NCBI GenBank assembly: GCA_021774355.1
Contig: JAJFJE010000381.1
Location: 1-8,696, forward strand
DNA: 8,696 nt
Direction of reading: 5' to 3'
Source of the DNA: Alphaproteobacteria bacterium
GTDB lineage: Bacteria; Pseudomonadota; Alphaproteobacteria; Zavarziniales; Zavarziniaceae
The position numbers and the translations under genes were made by a program. The notes under the pieces are model-generated. The model searched no databases. It was given only the letters and a program-made list of their open reading frames with translations, and was not told where the DNA came from. This document shows, in pieces, positions 1 to 5,539 of the stretch (the first letter of the stretch is position 1; the number at the start of each line of letters is the position of its first letter).

Positions 1-45
1 CGCCGCCTGTTCACGCTGATCTGCGTGCTGTTCATGCGTGGTTGA
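1..45 (+). CDS. C-terminal tail of UPF0262 family protein (5' truncated by window)
   Basis: The first 45 bases are open in frame 1 and read RRLFTLICVLFMRG before a TGA at 43-45. From memory, this ending resembles that of the alphaproteobacterial UPF0262 family, whose gene commonly precedes a low-molecular-weight phosphatase and infA, as it does here. The family has no established function. The stop almost touches the next gene's start (a TTG at 42 overlaps it; the preferred ATG is at 51), which suggests a shared transcript. Only 14 residues are visible, so the family call leans heavily on neighbours. Confidence 0.55.
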   Translation, partial: RRLFTLICVLFMRG

Positions 46-50
46 CGGTC

Positions 51-506
51 ATGGTTGGCCTTGTTTCCGACCTGCCTGCGGCAGTCCTGTTCTGTTGCAC
101 CTTGAACGCCATCCGCTCGCCCATGGCGATGGGCCTGATGCGCCATTTCTACGGCCACCGGGTGTTCTGCGATTCGGTCGGGGTGCGGGCCGGCGGGCTC
201 GATCCCTTTGCCGTGGCGGCGCTCGACGAATTGGGTATCGACATCACCAAGTATCACCCCAAGTCGTTCGACGACCTGGAGGATCAGAGTTTCGACCTGA
301 TCATCAGCCTGAGCCCGGAGGCCCAGCACAAGGCGGTCGACCTGACCCGCTGGCTGGCCTGCACCGTGGAATACTGGCCAACCTTCGACCCCAGCCTCGA
401 ACAGGGCAGCCGCGAACAGAGAATGGACGCCTACCGCATGGTGCGCGACCAGTTGCTGACCCGGCTCCGCAAGCGCTTCGGGGTGCCGCAGGCGGCAAAT
501 GTCTGA
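51..506 (+). CDS. Low-molecular-weight phosphatase family protein
   Basis: A 151-residue protein of the low-molecular-weight protein tyrosine phosphatase / arsenate-reductase fold. The phosphate-binding loop CX5R is visible as C16-T-L-N-A-I-R22 followed by S23-P, directly after a hydrophobic strand (AVLF). The Asp-Pro general-acid motif is at about D113-P114 in WPTFDPS. Family members hydrolyse phosphotyrosine on a cysteine thiolate, and some reduce arsenate; the substrate cannot be told here. The usual glycine before Asn in the loop (CxGN) is Leu here. ATG at 51 is chosen because it leaves a short, normal N-terminus; a TTG at 42 overlapping the upstream stop would add three residues. It sits between UPF0262 and infA, an arrangement I recall in alphaproteobacteria. 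No strong Shine-Dalgarno is visible, so translation may be coupled to the upstream gene. Confidence 0.85.
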   Translation: MVGLVSDLPAAVLFCCTLNAIRSPMAMGLMRHFYGHRVFCDSVGVRAGGLDPFAVAALDELGIDITKYHPKSFDDLEDQSFDLIISLSPEAQHKAVDLTRWLACTVEYWPTFDPSLEQGSREQRMDAYRMVRDQLLTRLRKRFGVPQAANV

Positions 507-596
507 TCGCCCGGCATGGGTCAGCCGGGAAAACTTGCAATATCGGCGGCCCGACCGCATGTTCCTCCGCAAATTCCAATCAGCAACGGATTGTCC

Positions 597-815
597 ATGG
601 CCAAAGAAGAACAAATCGAGTTTCCCGGTACGGTGACCGAATTGCTGCCCAACGCGATGTTCCGCGTGAAGCTTGACAACGACCACGAGGTGCTGGCCCA
701 CACGGCCGGCAAGATGCGCAAGCACCGCATCCGGGTGCTGGCCGGCGACAAGGTCCTGGTTGAGATGACCCCCTACGACCTGACCAAGGGCCGCATCACC
801 TTCCGCTTCAAATAG
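597..815 (+). CDS. infA: Translation initiation factor IF-1
   Basis: The protein is 72 residues, the standard IF-1 length, and starts MAKEEQIEFPGTV. It is a single S1-like OB-fold domain that binds the ribosomal A site on the 30S subunit during initiation, working with IF-2 and IF-3. Diagnostic stretches are FRVKLDN, VLAHTAGKMRKHRIRVLAGD and PYDLTKGRITFR, all near textbook for the family. ATG at 597 gives the exact family length; an in-frame upstream extension to 516 has no homology. There is a 90-base gap after the phosphatase, in which a poor promoter-like TTGCAA (535-540) is the only candidate I see, so infA may have its own start or be read through. The maf gene follows 15 bases after the stop. 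Confidence 0.97.
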   Translation: MAKEEQIEFPGTVTELLPNAMFRVKLDNDHEVLAHTAGKMRKHRIRVLAGDKVLVEMTPYDLTKGRITFRFK

Positions 816-830
816 ACCTTGCCGCCCGGC

Positions 831-1427
831 ATGGCGCGCCCGCCCTTCGTGCTCGCCTCGGCCAGTCCCCGGCGGCGCGATCTTCTCGCCCGCATCGGCC
901 TCGTTCCCGAGGCGATCGACCCCGCAGACCTCGACGAATCCGCCCGGCCGGGAGAACTGCCCCGGCTTCTGGCGGCCCGTCTGGCCGAAGCCAAGGCGCT
1001 CGCGGTCGGCATGCGCCATCCCGGCGCCGCCGTCTTGGGTGCCGATACCGTGGTCGCCTGCGGCCGCCGGATCTTGCCCAAGGCCGAAACCGCGGCCGAG
1101 GCGCGGCTCTGCCTGGGCCTGCTCTCGGGGCGTCGCCACGTTGTCCTGACCGGCCTGGCCCTGCGCCGCCCCGACGGCACGGTTGGCCGCCGGGTGGTCG
1201 AGACCGCGGTCACCTTCAAGCGCCTGGACCGGGCCGAGATCGACTGGTACCTGGCATCCGGCGAGTGGCAGGGCAAGGCCGGCGGCTATGCCATCCAGGG
1301 CCGCGCCGAACTCTTCGTCAGGGCGCTTTCGGGATCATGGTCCAATGTCGTGGGCCTGCCCCTGCGCGAGACCGCCGCCCTGCTGGCCGCGGCCGGCGTG
1401 CCCCTGCCCGCGCCATGTCCGTCCTGA
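831..1427 (+). CDS. maf: Maf family nucleotide pyrophosphatase
   Basis: A 198-residue Maf/HAM1-fold enzyme. Family members hydrolyse non-canonical or canonical nucleoside triphosphates to monophosphate and pyrophosphate in the cytoplasm. The N-terminal SASPRRRDLL (10-19) is the phosphate-binding signature, GADTVV (70-75) carries the catalytic Asp72, and a Lys at 84 in LPKAETAAEA, plus QGKAGGYAIQG (147-157) and SNVVGLPL, complete the conserved set. Whether it prefers dTTP/UTP (YhdE type) or m7GTP (YceF type) I cannot say. ATG at 831 is preferred over a TTG at 819 because families start a few residues before the first strand. The end overlaps the next gene's ATG by 13 bases, so the two are probably translationally coupled. 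Confidence 0.93.
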   Translation: MARPPFVLASASPRRRDLLARIGLVPEAIDPADLDESARPGELPRLLAARLAEAKALAVGMRHPGAAVLGADTVVACGRRILPKAETAAEARLCLGLLSGRRHVVLTGLALRRPDGTVGRRVVETAVTFKRLDRAEIDWYLASGEWQGKAGGYAIQGRAELFVRALSGSWSNVVGLPLRETAALLAAAGVPLPAPCPS

Positions 1428-2512
1428 TCATCGAAAGCGGGCCGCTGGAGATCCGCGCCGCCGTGATCGAGAACGGCGAACCCGTCGAGTTCCATCTGCG
1501 GCGCACCGACCAGCCGAGCCGGCTGGGCGAGATCTGGCACTGCCGGGTGCTCACCTGCGACCGGGCGACCGGCGCAGCCTTCGTCGACCTGGGTCCGGCG
1601 GGACGCGGCTTCCTGCGCCTCAAGGACGCCGGCGGCCCTCTGGTTGAAGGCCAGGCCCTGACCGTCGAGGTGATCCGCGACGTTACCGGCGACAAGGCCG
1701 CTCGGGTCGCCGGCCGGCCGGGCCCAGCGCCGCCGGCGGACGCGGCACCGGCCTGCCTGCGCCCCGCCCCTGCCCCCGCCGTCGGCCTCGCCCGGCAGCT
1801 CTCCGCCGGCACCGCCGAGCGGGTGATTGTCGAGGGTCCGGACGCTGCGGCTTTGCGCGCGGCCCTGGGGTCTGCGGTCGAACTGCACCGCGGCCCGCGC
1901 CTGGCCTTCGCGGACTGGGACCTCGACGAGGCCTTCGCCCAGGCCCTGGAGCGGACCGTGTTGCTGGCGCCCCACGGACGCCTGACCATCGACGAACTGG
2001 AGGCTTTGACGGCGATCGACATCGACGCCGGCGGCGGGCCGCCCGGCCCGGTCAACCGCCAGGCCGTGATCCGGGCCGCGGCCGAGATCCGCCGGCGCAA
2101 CCTGTCGGGCCAGGTCCTGCTCGATCCGGTCCGCCTGTCGGGCGCCGAAATGGCCAGGCTCCACGGCGACCTGGCCCGGGCCCTTGCGGCCGATCCGCGC
2201 CGTCCCGAACTGGCCCGCGGCACCCTCGACGGCCTGATGCTGGTGACCCGCAAACGGCTCGGCCCCAGCCTGCGCCAAGCGGCGACCGAGGCGATGCCGG
2301 ATGGGGATGGCCGCCGGCTGTCGACCCGCCACCTGGCCGCCCGCCTGCTGCGCCTGGTCGAGGCGGCCCGGCGGGCCGCCCCGGGGGCCCGGCTGCACGC
2401 CACGGTCCCGCCCGACGTCGCAGCCTGGGCGGCGGCCTGGCCCGGGTTGCGCGATTCCCGCCTGGAAATCGCTTGCGGGACAGCGCGAAACGTGGCGCTT
2501 GTGCAGGCATGA
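1415..2512 (+). CDS. Short ribonuclease E/G family protein
   Basis: 365 residues, well below the roughly 490 of RNase G or the RNase E catalytic half. An S1-like region is visible at about 38-95 (GEIWHCRVL, GAAFVDLG, RGFLRLKDA). The DNase-I-like catalytic part is at about 180-290: EALTAIDID (196-204) holds the metal ligand Asp202, matching E. coli D303, and QVLLDP holds Asp237, matching D346. The position of E. coli N305 is Asp204 here. A Pro/Ala-rich linker at 101-122 stands where the longer enzymes carry their 5'-monophosphate sensor (GLIVRTAG type), which I cannot find. The zinc-link CPxC motif after LGPSL is also absent. The protein may be a reduced endoribonuclease or a non-catalytic RNA-binding relative. 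ATG at 1415 overlaps maf by 13 bases, and the stop overlaps yacG in an ATGA. Confidence 0.85.
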   Translation: MSVLIIESGPLEIRAAVIENGEPVEFHLRRTDQPSRLGEIWHCRVLTCDRATGAAFVDLGPAGRGFLRLKDAGGPLVEGQALTVEVIRDVTGDKAARVAGRPGPAPPADAAPACLRPAPAPAVGLARQLSAGTAERVIVEGPDAAALRAALGSAVELHRGPRLAFADWDLDEAFAQALERTVLLAPHGRLTIDELEALTAIDIDAGGGPPGPVNRQAVIRAAAEIRRRNLSGQVLLDPVRLSGAEMARLHGDLARALAADPRRPELARGTLDGLMLVTRKRLGPSLRQAATEAMPDGDGRRLSTRHLAARLLRLVEAARRAAPGARLHATVPPDVAAWAAAWPGLRDSRLEIACGTARNVALVQA

Positions 2513-2715
2513 CGACACCGCCCGCCAACGACAACCCCAAACCCTGCGCCATTTGCGGCAAGCCCCGGGTCGAACGCTATCGGCCGTTCTGCTCGGCGCG
2601 CTGCGCCGACATCGACCTGCACCGCTGGCTGGGCGGCCATTATGCCGTCCCGTCCCAGGACGAGGACGACCAGTCGGGCGACGACGGCGCCGAGCCGCCG
2701 CGCGGAACGCCCTGA
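2509..2715 (+). CDS. yacG: DNA gyrase inhibitor / zinc-binding protein YacG
   Basis: A 68-residue YacG protein. Four zinc ligands are visible as CAIC (C13, C16) and CSARC (C28, C32), followed by the family signature ADIDLHRWLGGHYAVP. In E. coli YacG binds GyrB and inhibits gyrase supercoiling. The C-terminal 20 residues are acidic and low complexity (DEDDQSGDDG), normal for a flexible tail. The ATG at 2509 overlaps the upstream TGA (ATGA), so translation should depend on ribosomes finishing the RNase gene. It is the last gene of the housekeeping cluster; in relatives as I remember them tRNA-Phe follows soon, whereas here an RTX gene intervenes. Confidence 0.95.
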   Translation: MTTPPANDNPKPCAICGKPRVERYRPFCSARCADIDLHRWLGGHYAVPSQDEDDQSGDDGAEPPRGTP

Positions 2716-2766
2716 ACGAACACCCGAATCGGGGATAATTTGTGCGGATTCGTGTATTATTTCGAT

Positions 2767-2799
2767 GCATAAATAACATGAATATACTGTTATATATGC
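2767..2799. repeat. Imperfect inverted repeat, 12-bp arms
   Basis: The arms GCATAAATAACA (2767-2778) and TGTTATATATGC (2788-2799) are complementary at 11 of 12 positions around a 9-base spacer. It lies 51 bases after the yacG stop. It could be a protein-binding operator or a weak hairpin at the end of the yacG transcript; the TTTT at 2812-2815 is too far from the stem for a classic terminator. Confidence 0.5.
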
Positions 2800-2864
2800 G
2801 CTAATTAGATCTTTTCTATATTTGAAACTATTATAACGTGTAGTTTGTATCGCAAAACATCGGT

Positions 2865-2894
2865 TAACAATTCAAAATGAAAGCGTAACAATTC
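2865..2894. repeat. Direct repeat TAACAATTC, 21-bp spacing
   Basis: TAACAATTC occurs at 2865-2873 and again at 2886-2894, exactly 21 bp apart, about two helical turns. Between them TTCA-AAA-TGAA (2871-2881) forms a small dyad. The spacing on one face of the helix would suit a dimeric or tandem-binding regulator of the downstream RTX gene; no regulator is identified. Confidence 0.4.
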
Positions 2895-2911
2895 TAAGAT
2901 ATTCTCATTTT

Positions 2912-2939
2912 GGCGGTGTTTTGCGGCGCAAAACACGCC
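2912..2939 (+). repeat. Perfect 9-bp hairpin in RTX leader (copy 1)
   Basis: GTGTTTTGC (2916-2924) and GCAAAACAC (2928-2936) are perfect complements around GGC. The stem extends by GGC (2912-2914) with GCC (2937-2939) across a single bulged G. It lies 46 bases upstream of the RTX start codon. It may act as mRNA structure or as a DNA dyad. A related hairpin follows at 2951-2966. Confidence 0.6.
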
Positions 2940-2950
2940 CGGCGATTGGC

Positions 2951-2966
2951 GGTTTGCAGGCAAACC
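2951..2966 (+). repeat. Perfect 7-bp hairpin in RTX leader (copy 2)
   Basis: GGTTTGC (2951-2957) and GCAAACC (2960-2966) are perfect complements with two bases between them (in RNA, a 6-bp stem with a CAGG tetraloop). Both this and copy 1 are preceded by TTGGCGGT (2946-2953 and 2910-2917) and share a TTTGC...GCAAA core, so they look like a duplicated element. The stem ends six bases before the Shine-Dalgarno AGGGGA at 2972-2977. Confidence 0.55.
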
Positions 2967-2985
2967 ACAGCAGGGGATTCAGACG

Positions 2986-3897
2986 ATGGCAGTGATCAAC
3001 GGAACCGCGGGTGCCGACATTCTGCGTGGCGGAACCGCGAATGACCGCTTGTCGGGCTTTGACGGCGACGACCGGCTCTATGGCCGCGGCGGCCGCGATG
3101 TCCTGCTGGGCGGCAACGGCAACGACCAGCTTTTTGGCGGCGATGGCAACGACATCCTGGATGGCGGCGCTGGCCGCGACACCCTGAAGGGCGAGGCGGG
3201 CAACGACACCCTGATCGGCGGCGATGGCAATGACAAGCTTTACGGCGGCGACGGCAACGACCAGATGGATGGCGGCAGCGGCAGCGACTATCTCCAGGGC
3301 GACAATGGCAACGACACCCTGAATGGCGGCGACGGCAATGACCGGCTTTACGGCGGCAACGGCAACGACATCCTGGACGGCGACGCCGGCCATGACGTGC
3401 TGAGCGGCGGCGCCGGCGACGATATTCTCTACACGGGCGACGGCATTGATACGATGATCGGCGGCCGTGGGTCCGACACCTTCGTGGTGGTCGGCGGCGG
3501 CGCCCTCGACCAGGTGGTCGGTCTGGTCGACGGCCTGCTGGGCGGCCTCGTGAGCACCGCCGACACCCAGCTTCTGGGCGGCCTGCTGGGCAATCTGGTC
3601 GACGATGTCGGCGGCCTGGTCGACAATTTGCTGGGCGGCCTGTTGGGCGGCGGCAACATCCTGGGCATCAACGGCCTGGTCAACGGCCTGGTCGGTCCGG
3701 CCGGGGTGCTGGGCGGGCTGGTCGGCCCCCATGGCCTGCTCGACGGCCCGCTGGGTCCCGACGGTGTCCTGGGCGGCCTTCTGGGCGGCCATGACGCGGC
3801 CGCCGAGGTCCTCCAGGGGATTCTCACCGTGGCCGGGATCGAGGACTTCAACGTCAAGCAGGACCACCTGATCGTCGACGGTATTGTCCTGGTCTGA
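2986..3897 (+). CDS. RTX calcium-binding protein with Gly/Leu-rich C-terminal half
   Basis: The protein has 303 residues. Residues 6-167 are 18 uninterrupted RTX nonapeptides (GGxGxDxLx), each block expected to bind calcium and fold into a parallel beta roll outside the cell. Residues about 172-270 are low complexity and hydrophobic, rich in GLL/GLV (for example VDNLLGGLLGGG), and end in a decapeptide repeat (GLVGPAGVLG, GLVGPHGLLD, GPLGPDGVLG at 235-264). The last 19 residues, with DFNVKQDHLIVDGIVLV, resemble the uncleaved C-terminal signal of type I secretion substrates. There is no N-terminal signal peptide and no recognisable enzymatic domain. ATG at 2986 has the Shine-Dalgarno AGGGGA eight bases upstream. 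The opening MAVINGTAGADIL matches the second RTX protein here. A structural, adhesive or biofilm matrix role is a guess; no secretion genes are adjacent. Confidence 0.9.
   Translation: MAVINGTAGADILRGGTANDRLSGFDGDDRLYGRGGRDVLLGGNGNDQLFGGDGNDILDGGAGRDTLKGEAGNDTLIGGDGNDKLYGGDGNDQMDGGSGSDYLQGDNGNDTLNGGDGNDRLYGGNGNDILDGDAGHDVLSGGAGDDILYTGDGIDTMIGGRGSDTFVVVGGGALDQVVGLVDGLLGGLVSTADTQLLGGLLGNLVDDVGGLVDNLLGGLLGGGNILGINGLVNGLVGPAGVLGGLVGPHGLLDGPLGPDGVLGGLLGGHDAAAEVLQGILTVAGIEDFNVKQDHLIVDGIVLV
3001..3486 (+). repeat. 18 x 27-bp RTX nonapeptide repeats
   Basis: These 486 bases encode 18 in-phase nonapeptides (residues 6-167 of the first RTX protein). Repeats 5-16 (3109-3432) show a higher-order period of four nonapeptides (108 bp, three copies). 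Within each, the first unit ends in an aromatic residue (LF, LY, LY) and the second in Asp (ILD, QMD, ILD). Confidence 0.9.
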
Positions 3898-3908
3898 CGG
3901 GATCGCGA

Positions 3909-3943
3909 CCCTCCCCCCGCAGGCCTCCTGGCCGGGGGGAGGG
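3909..3943 (+). terminator. GC-rich hairpin after the first RTX gene
   Basis: CCCTCCCCCC (3909-3918) pairs perfectly with GGGGGGAGGG (3934-3943), and a GGCC/GGCC inner stem (3922-3925, 3930-3933) can stack inside. It starts 11 bases after the RTX stop. No T run follows, so it may slow polymerase or protect the 3' end rather than terminate alone. I see nothing else convincing in 3944-4059, which must hold the tRNA promoter if there is one. Confidence 0.6.
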
Positions 3944-4059
3944 CCGCCGGATCGATGCCTCGCGGGCCTGGGTCCCTGGGGGCTGGACAGCGGCGGGCAA
4001 CTCCTCTAAGAGGGGCGTCCTCACCGCCGCAACGGGGCGTTGCCTCGTTGGCGCCATGG

Positions 4060-4135
<76 letters not shown>

Positions 4136-4390
4136 TCGGCGCAATTCCTTGAGCGACAACGACAATCCCGATGGGGGCCGAACCCCGAGCGGTCCGGCCG
4201 CTGCCGGCCCCGACGGGTTGGCGGCCCGTACCCCAAGGACCCCGGCGGGTGCACGTCCGCGCCGTCCCGGGCGCCGCCCTGCAGTGCCGGCAGGGAAACA
4301 CTTCAACTTGGCCCGCGCCGCCGGTAGGGTGCCCCGGTCGCGGCCGAGTCGAGAGGCCCGACGCCCAGCGGATCGGACATGGGGAACCAT
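4136..4390. other. Intergenic region between tRNA-Phe and gpsA
   Basis: 255 bases without a supportable gene. Short stems are visible: GGGG/CCCC at 4173-4186, GGCCG/CGGCC at 4196-4209 and CCCTGC/GCAGGG at 4277-4295. None has a T run, so I do not call a terminator. The gpsA promoter should be here, but no convincing -35/-10 pair is visible. Confidence 0.5.
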
Positions 4391-5416
4391 ATGAGCGTCG
4401 CCAAGGTCGGAGTCATCGGCGGCGGCGCCTGGGGCACCGCCCTCGCCCAGAGCGCCGCCTGCGCCGGGTACCGCGCCCTGCTTTGGGCGCGCGAGGCCGA
4501 CGTGGTCGCCCAGATCAACCACGACCACGAGAACCGCCTGTTCCTGCCCGGCATCGCCCTCGACCCAGCGCTTGCCGCCACCGGCGACCTGGCCGCCCTG
4601 GGTGGCTGCAGCCTGTTGGTGGCGGCGGTTCCCGCGCAGCATATGCGCCGGGTCCTGGCCGCCCTGCCGGCGGTGGCCGTGCCCCTGGTGCTGTGCGCCA
4701 AGGGCATCGAGGCCGAGACCTTCCTGCTGATGTCCGAGGTGGCCGCCGCCGTTCAGCCGGCAGCGCCCCTCGCCGTCCTGTCCGGGCCGACCTTCGCCAA
4801 GGAGGTCGCTGCAGGGCTGCCCACCGCGGCGACCCTCGCCTGCGCCGATCTTGCGCTGGGCGAAACGCTGGCCGGCCTGCTGGCCCGCCCGACCTTCCGG
4901 ATCTACCTGTCGGATGATGTCGTCGGCGCCGAAATCGGCGGCGCGATCAAGAATGTCCTGGCGGTCGCCTGCGGCGTCGTCGAGGGCCTGGGCCTGGGCG
5001 AGAATGCCCGGGCCGCCCTGATCAGCCGGGGCTTTGCCGAAATGGCCCTGTTCGGCGCCAGCCGCGGCGCCCGGCTGGATACGCTGATCGGCCTGGCCGG
5101 CCTGGGCGACCTCATCCTCACCTGCTCCTCGCGCAGTTCGCGCAACTTCTCGCTTGGCGTGGAACTCGGCCGCGGCGGCCATCCGGCACGCCTGATGGCC
5201 GACCGGCGGACGGTCGCGGAAGGCGCCTTTACCGCCCCGGTGCTGCGCGCTGCCGCCCAGCAGGCGGGGGTTGCCCTGCCCATCGTCGAAGCGGTCTGCG
5301 ACCTGCTCGATGGAACGGTCAAGCCGGCAGAGCTGGTCGGGCGCCTGTTGGCCCGGCCCATGAAGAGCGAAACCGCCATGCGGATCAGCCTCGACGCCCT
5401 GGTCGACCGGTCCTGA
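4391..5416 (+). CDS. gpsA: NAD(P)-dependent glycerol-3-phosphate dehydrogenase
   Basis: A 341-residue GpsA, the cytoplasmic enzyme reducing dihydroxyacetone phosphate to sn-glycerol 3-phosphate for phospholipid synthesis. The N-terminal Rossmann motif GVIGGGAWG is at 7-15. LCAKGIE (about 101-107) and LSGPTFAKEVAAGLPTA follow. The catalytic Lys is about K187 in EIGGAIKNVLA, and GLAGLGDL with TCSSRSSRNFSLG (about 235-256) completes the C-terminal helical domain signature. The length is normal. I prefer the ATG at 4391 because GGGGAA lies just upstream, but an in-frame ATG at 4379 would add four residues and cannot be excluded. It stands alone between tRNA-Phe and the second RTX gene, with 219 bases after it before the next start. 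Confidence 0.96.
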   Translation: MSVAKVGVIGGGAWGTALAQSAACAGYRALLWAREADVVAQINHDHENRLFLPGIALDPALAATGDLAALGGCSLLVAAVPAQHMRRVLAALPAVAVPLVLCAKGIEAETFLLMSEVAAAVQPAAPLAVLSGPTFAKEVAAGLPTAATLACADLALGETLAGLLARPTFRIYLSDDVVGAEIGGAIKNVLAVACGVVEGLGLGENARAALISRGFAEMALFGASRGARLDTLIGLAGLGDLILTCSSRSSRNFSLGVELGRGGHPARLMADRRTVAEGAFTAPVLRAAAQQAGVALPIVEAVCDLLDGTVKPAELVGRLLARPMKSETAMRISLDALVDRS

Positions 5417-5539
5417 CACGCCGGCGACTGCCACCACGGGACCGCGCCCCGACCACGCGGACGCCGCAGGTCACAGCCGCGGCCGCGAATGTCCCCAAAA
5501 TCCATCGGCAAATCGGTGCCATCTGTCGCGCCCGGAATC

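Larger units (their letters stand above)
2716..2985. promoter_or_regulatory. AT-rich intergenic leader of the first RTX gene
   Basis: The 270 bases between yacG and the RTX gene hold no gene I can support. Hand counting gives 40 G+C in 150 bases at 2761-2910 (about 27%), against very GC-rich flanks. The stretch contains an imperfect 33-bp inverted repeat, a 9-bp direct repeat 21 bp apart, and two related GC-closed hairpins near the RTX start. Promoter-like boxes exist (TTGAAA 2822-2827 with TTGTAT 2845-2850, 17-bp spacer; TTAACA 2864-2869 followed by AACAAT 2887-2892), but in such AT-rich DNA none stands out. It most likely carries the promoter and control sites of the RTX gene and possibly the end of the yacG transcript. 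Confidence 0.6.

Noticed and set aside
38..676. 212-codon + strand frame overlapping the phosphatase and infA
   Set aside because: It overlaps two clear genes in another frame and its translation is Arg/Pro/Gly-rich without motifs.
1286..2779. Long - strand open frames opposite the RNase E/G gene (up to 497 codons)
   Set aside because: They are mirror frames of GC-rich coding DNA: low-complexity Arg/Ala/Gly translations, no recognisable motif, and they run opposite a well-supported gene.
2911..2924. Sigma-54-like TGGC...TTGC before the first RTX gene
   Set aside because: The GG and GC dinucleotides are separated by 9 bases instead of 10, and the boxes are explained by the hairpin element.
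3001..3486. Regular 27-bp repeats as a possible CRISPR array
   Set aside because: The repeats are contiguous, in coding phase and encode GGxGxDxLx; there are no unique spacers.
2905..3867. - strand open frame opposite the first RTX gene, Ala/Val-rich and hydrophobic
   Set aside because: The repetitive AVAAV pattern is the reverse reading of GGC-GAC-rich RTX codons, not a membrane protein; the same effect appears opposite the second RTX gene (5471-6838).
4308..4330. TTGGCC...TAGGGT as a gpsA promoter
   Set aside because: The 11-base spacer is too short for a housekeeping promoter and both boxes are weak.
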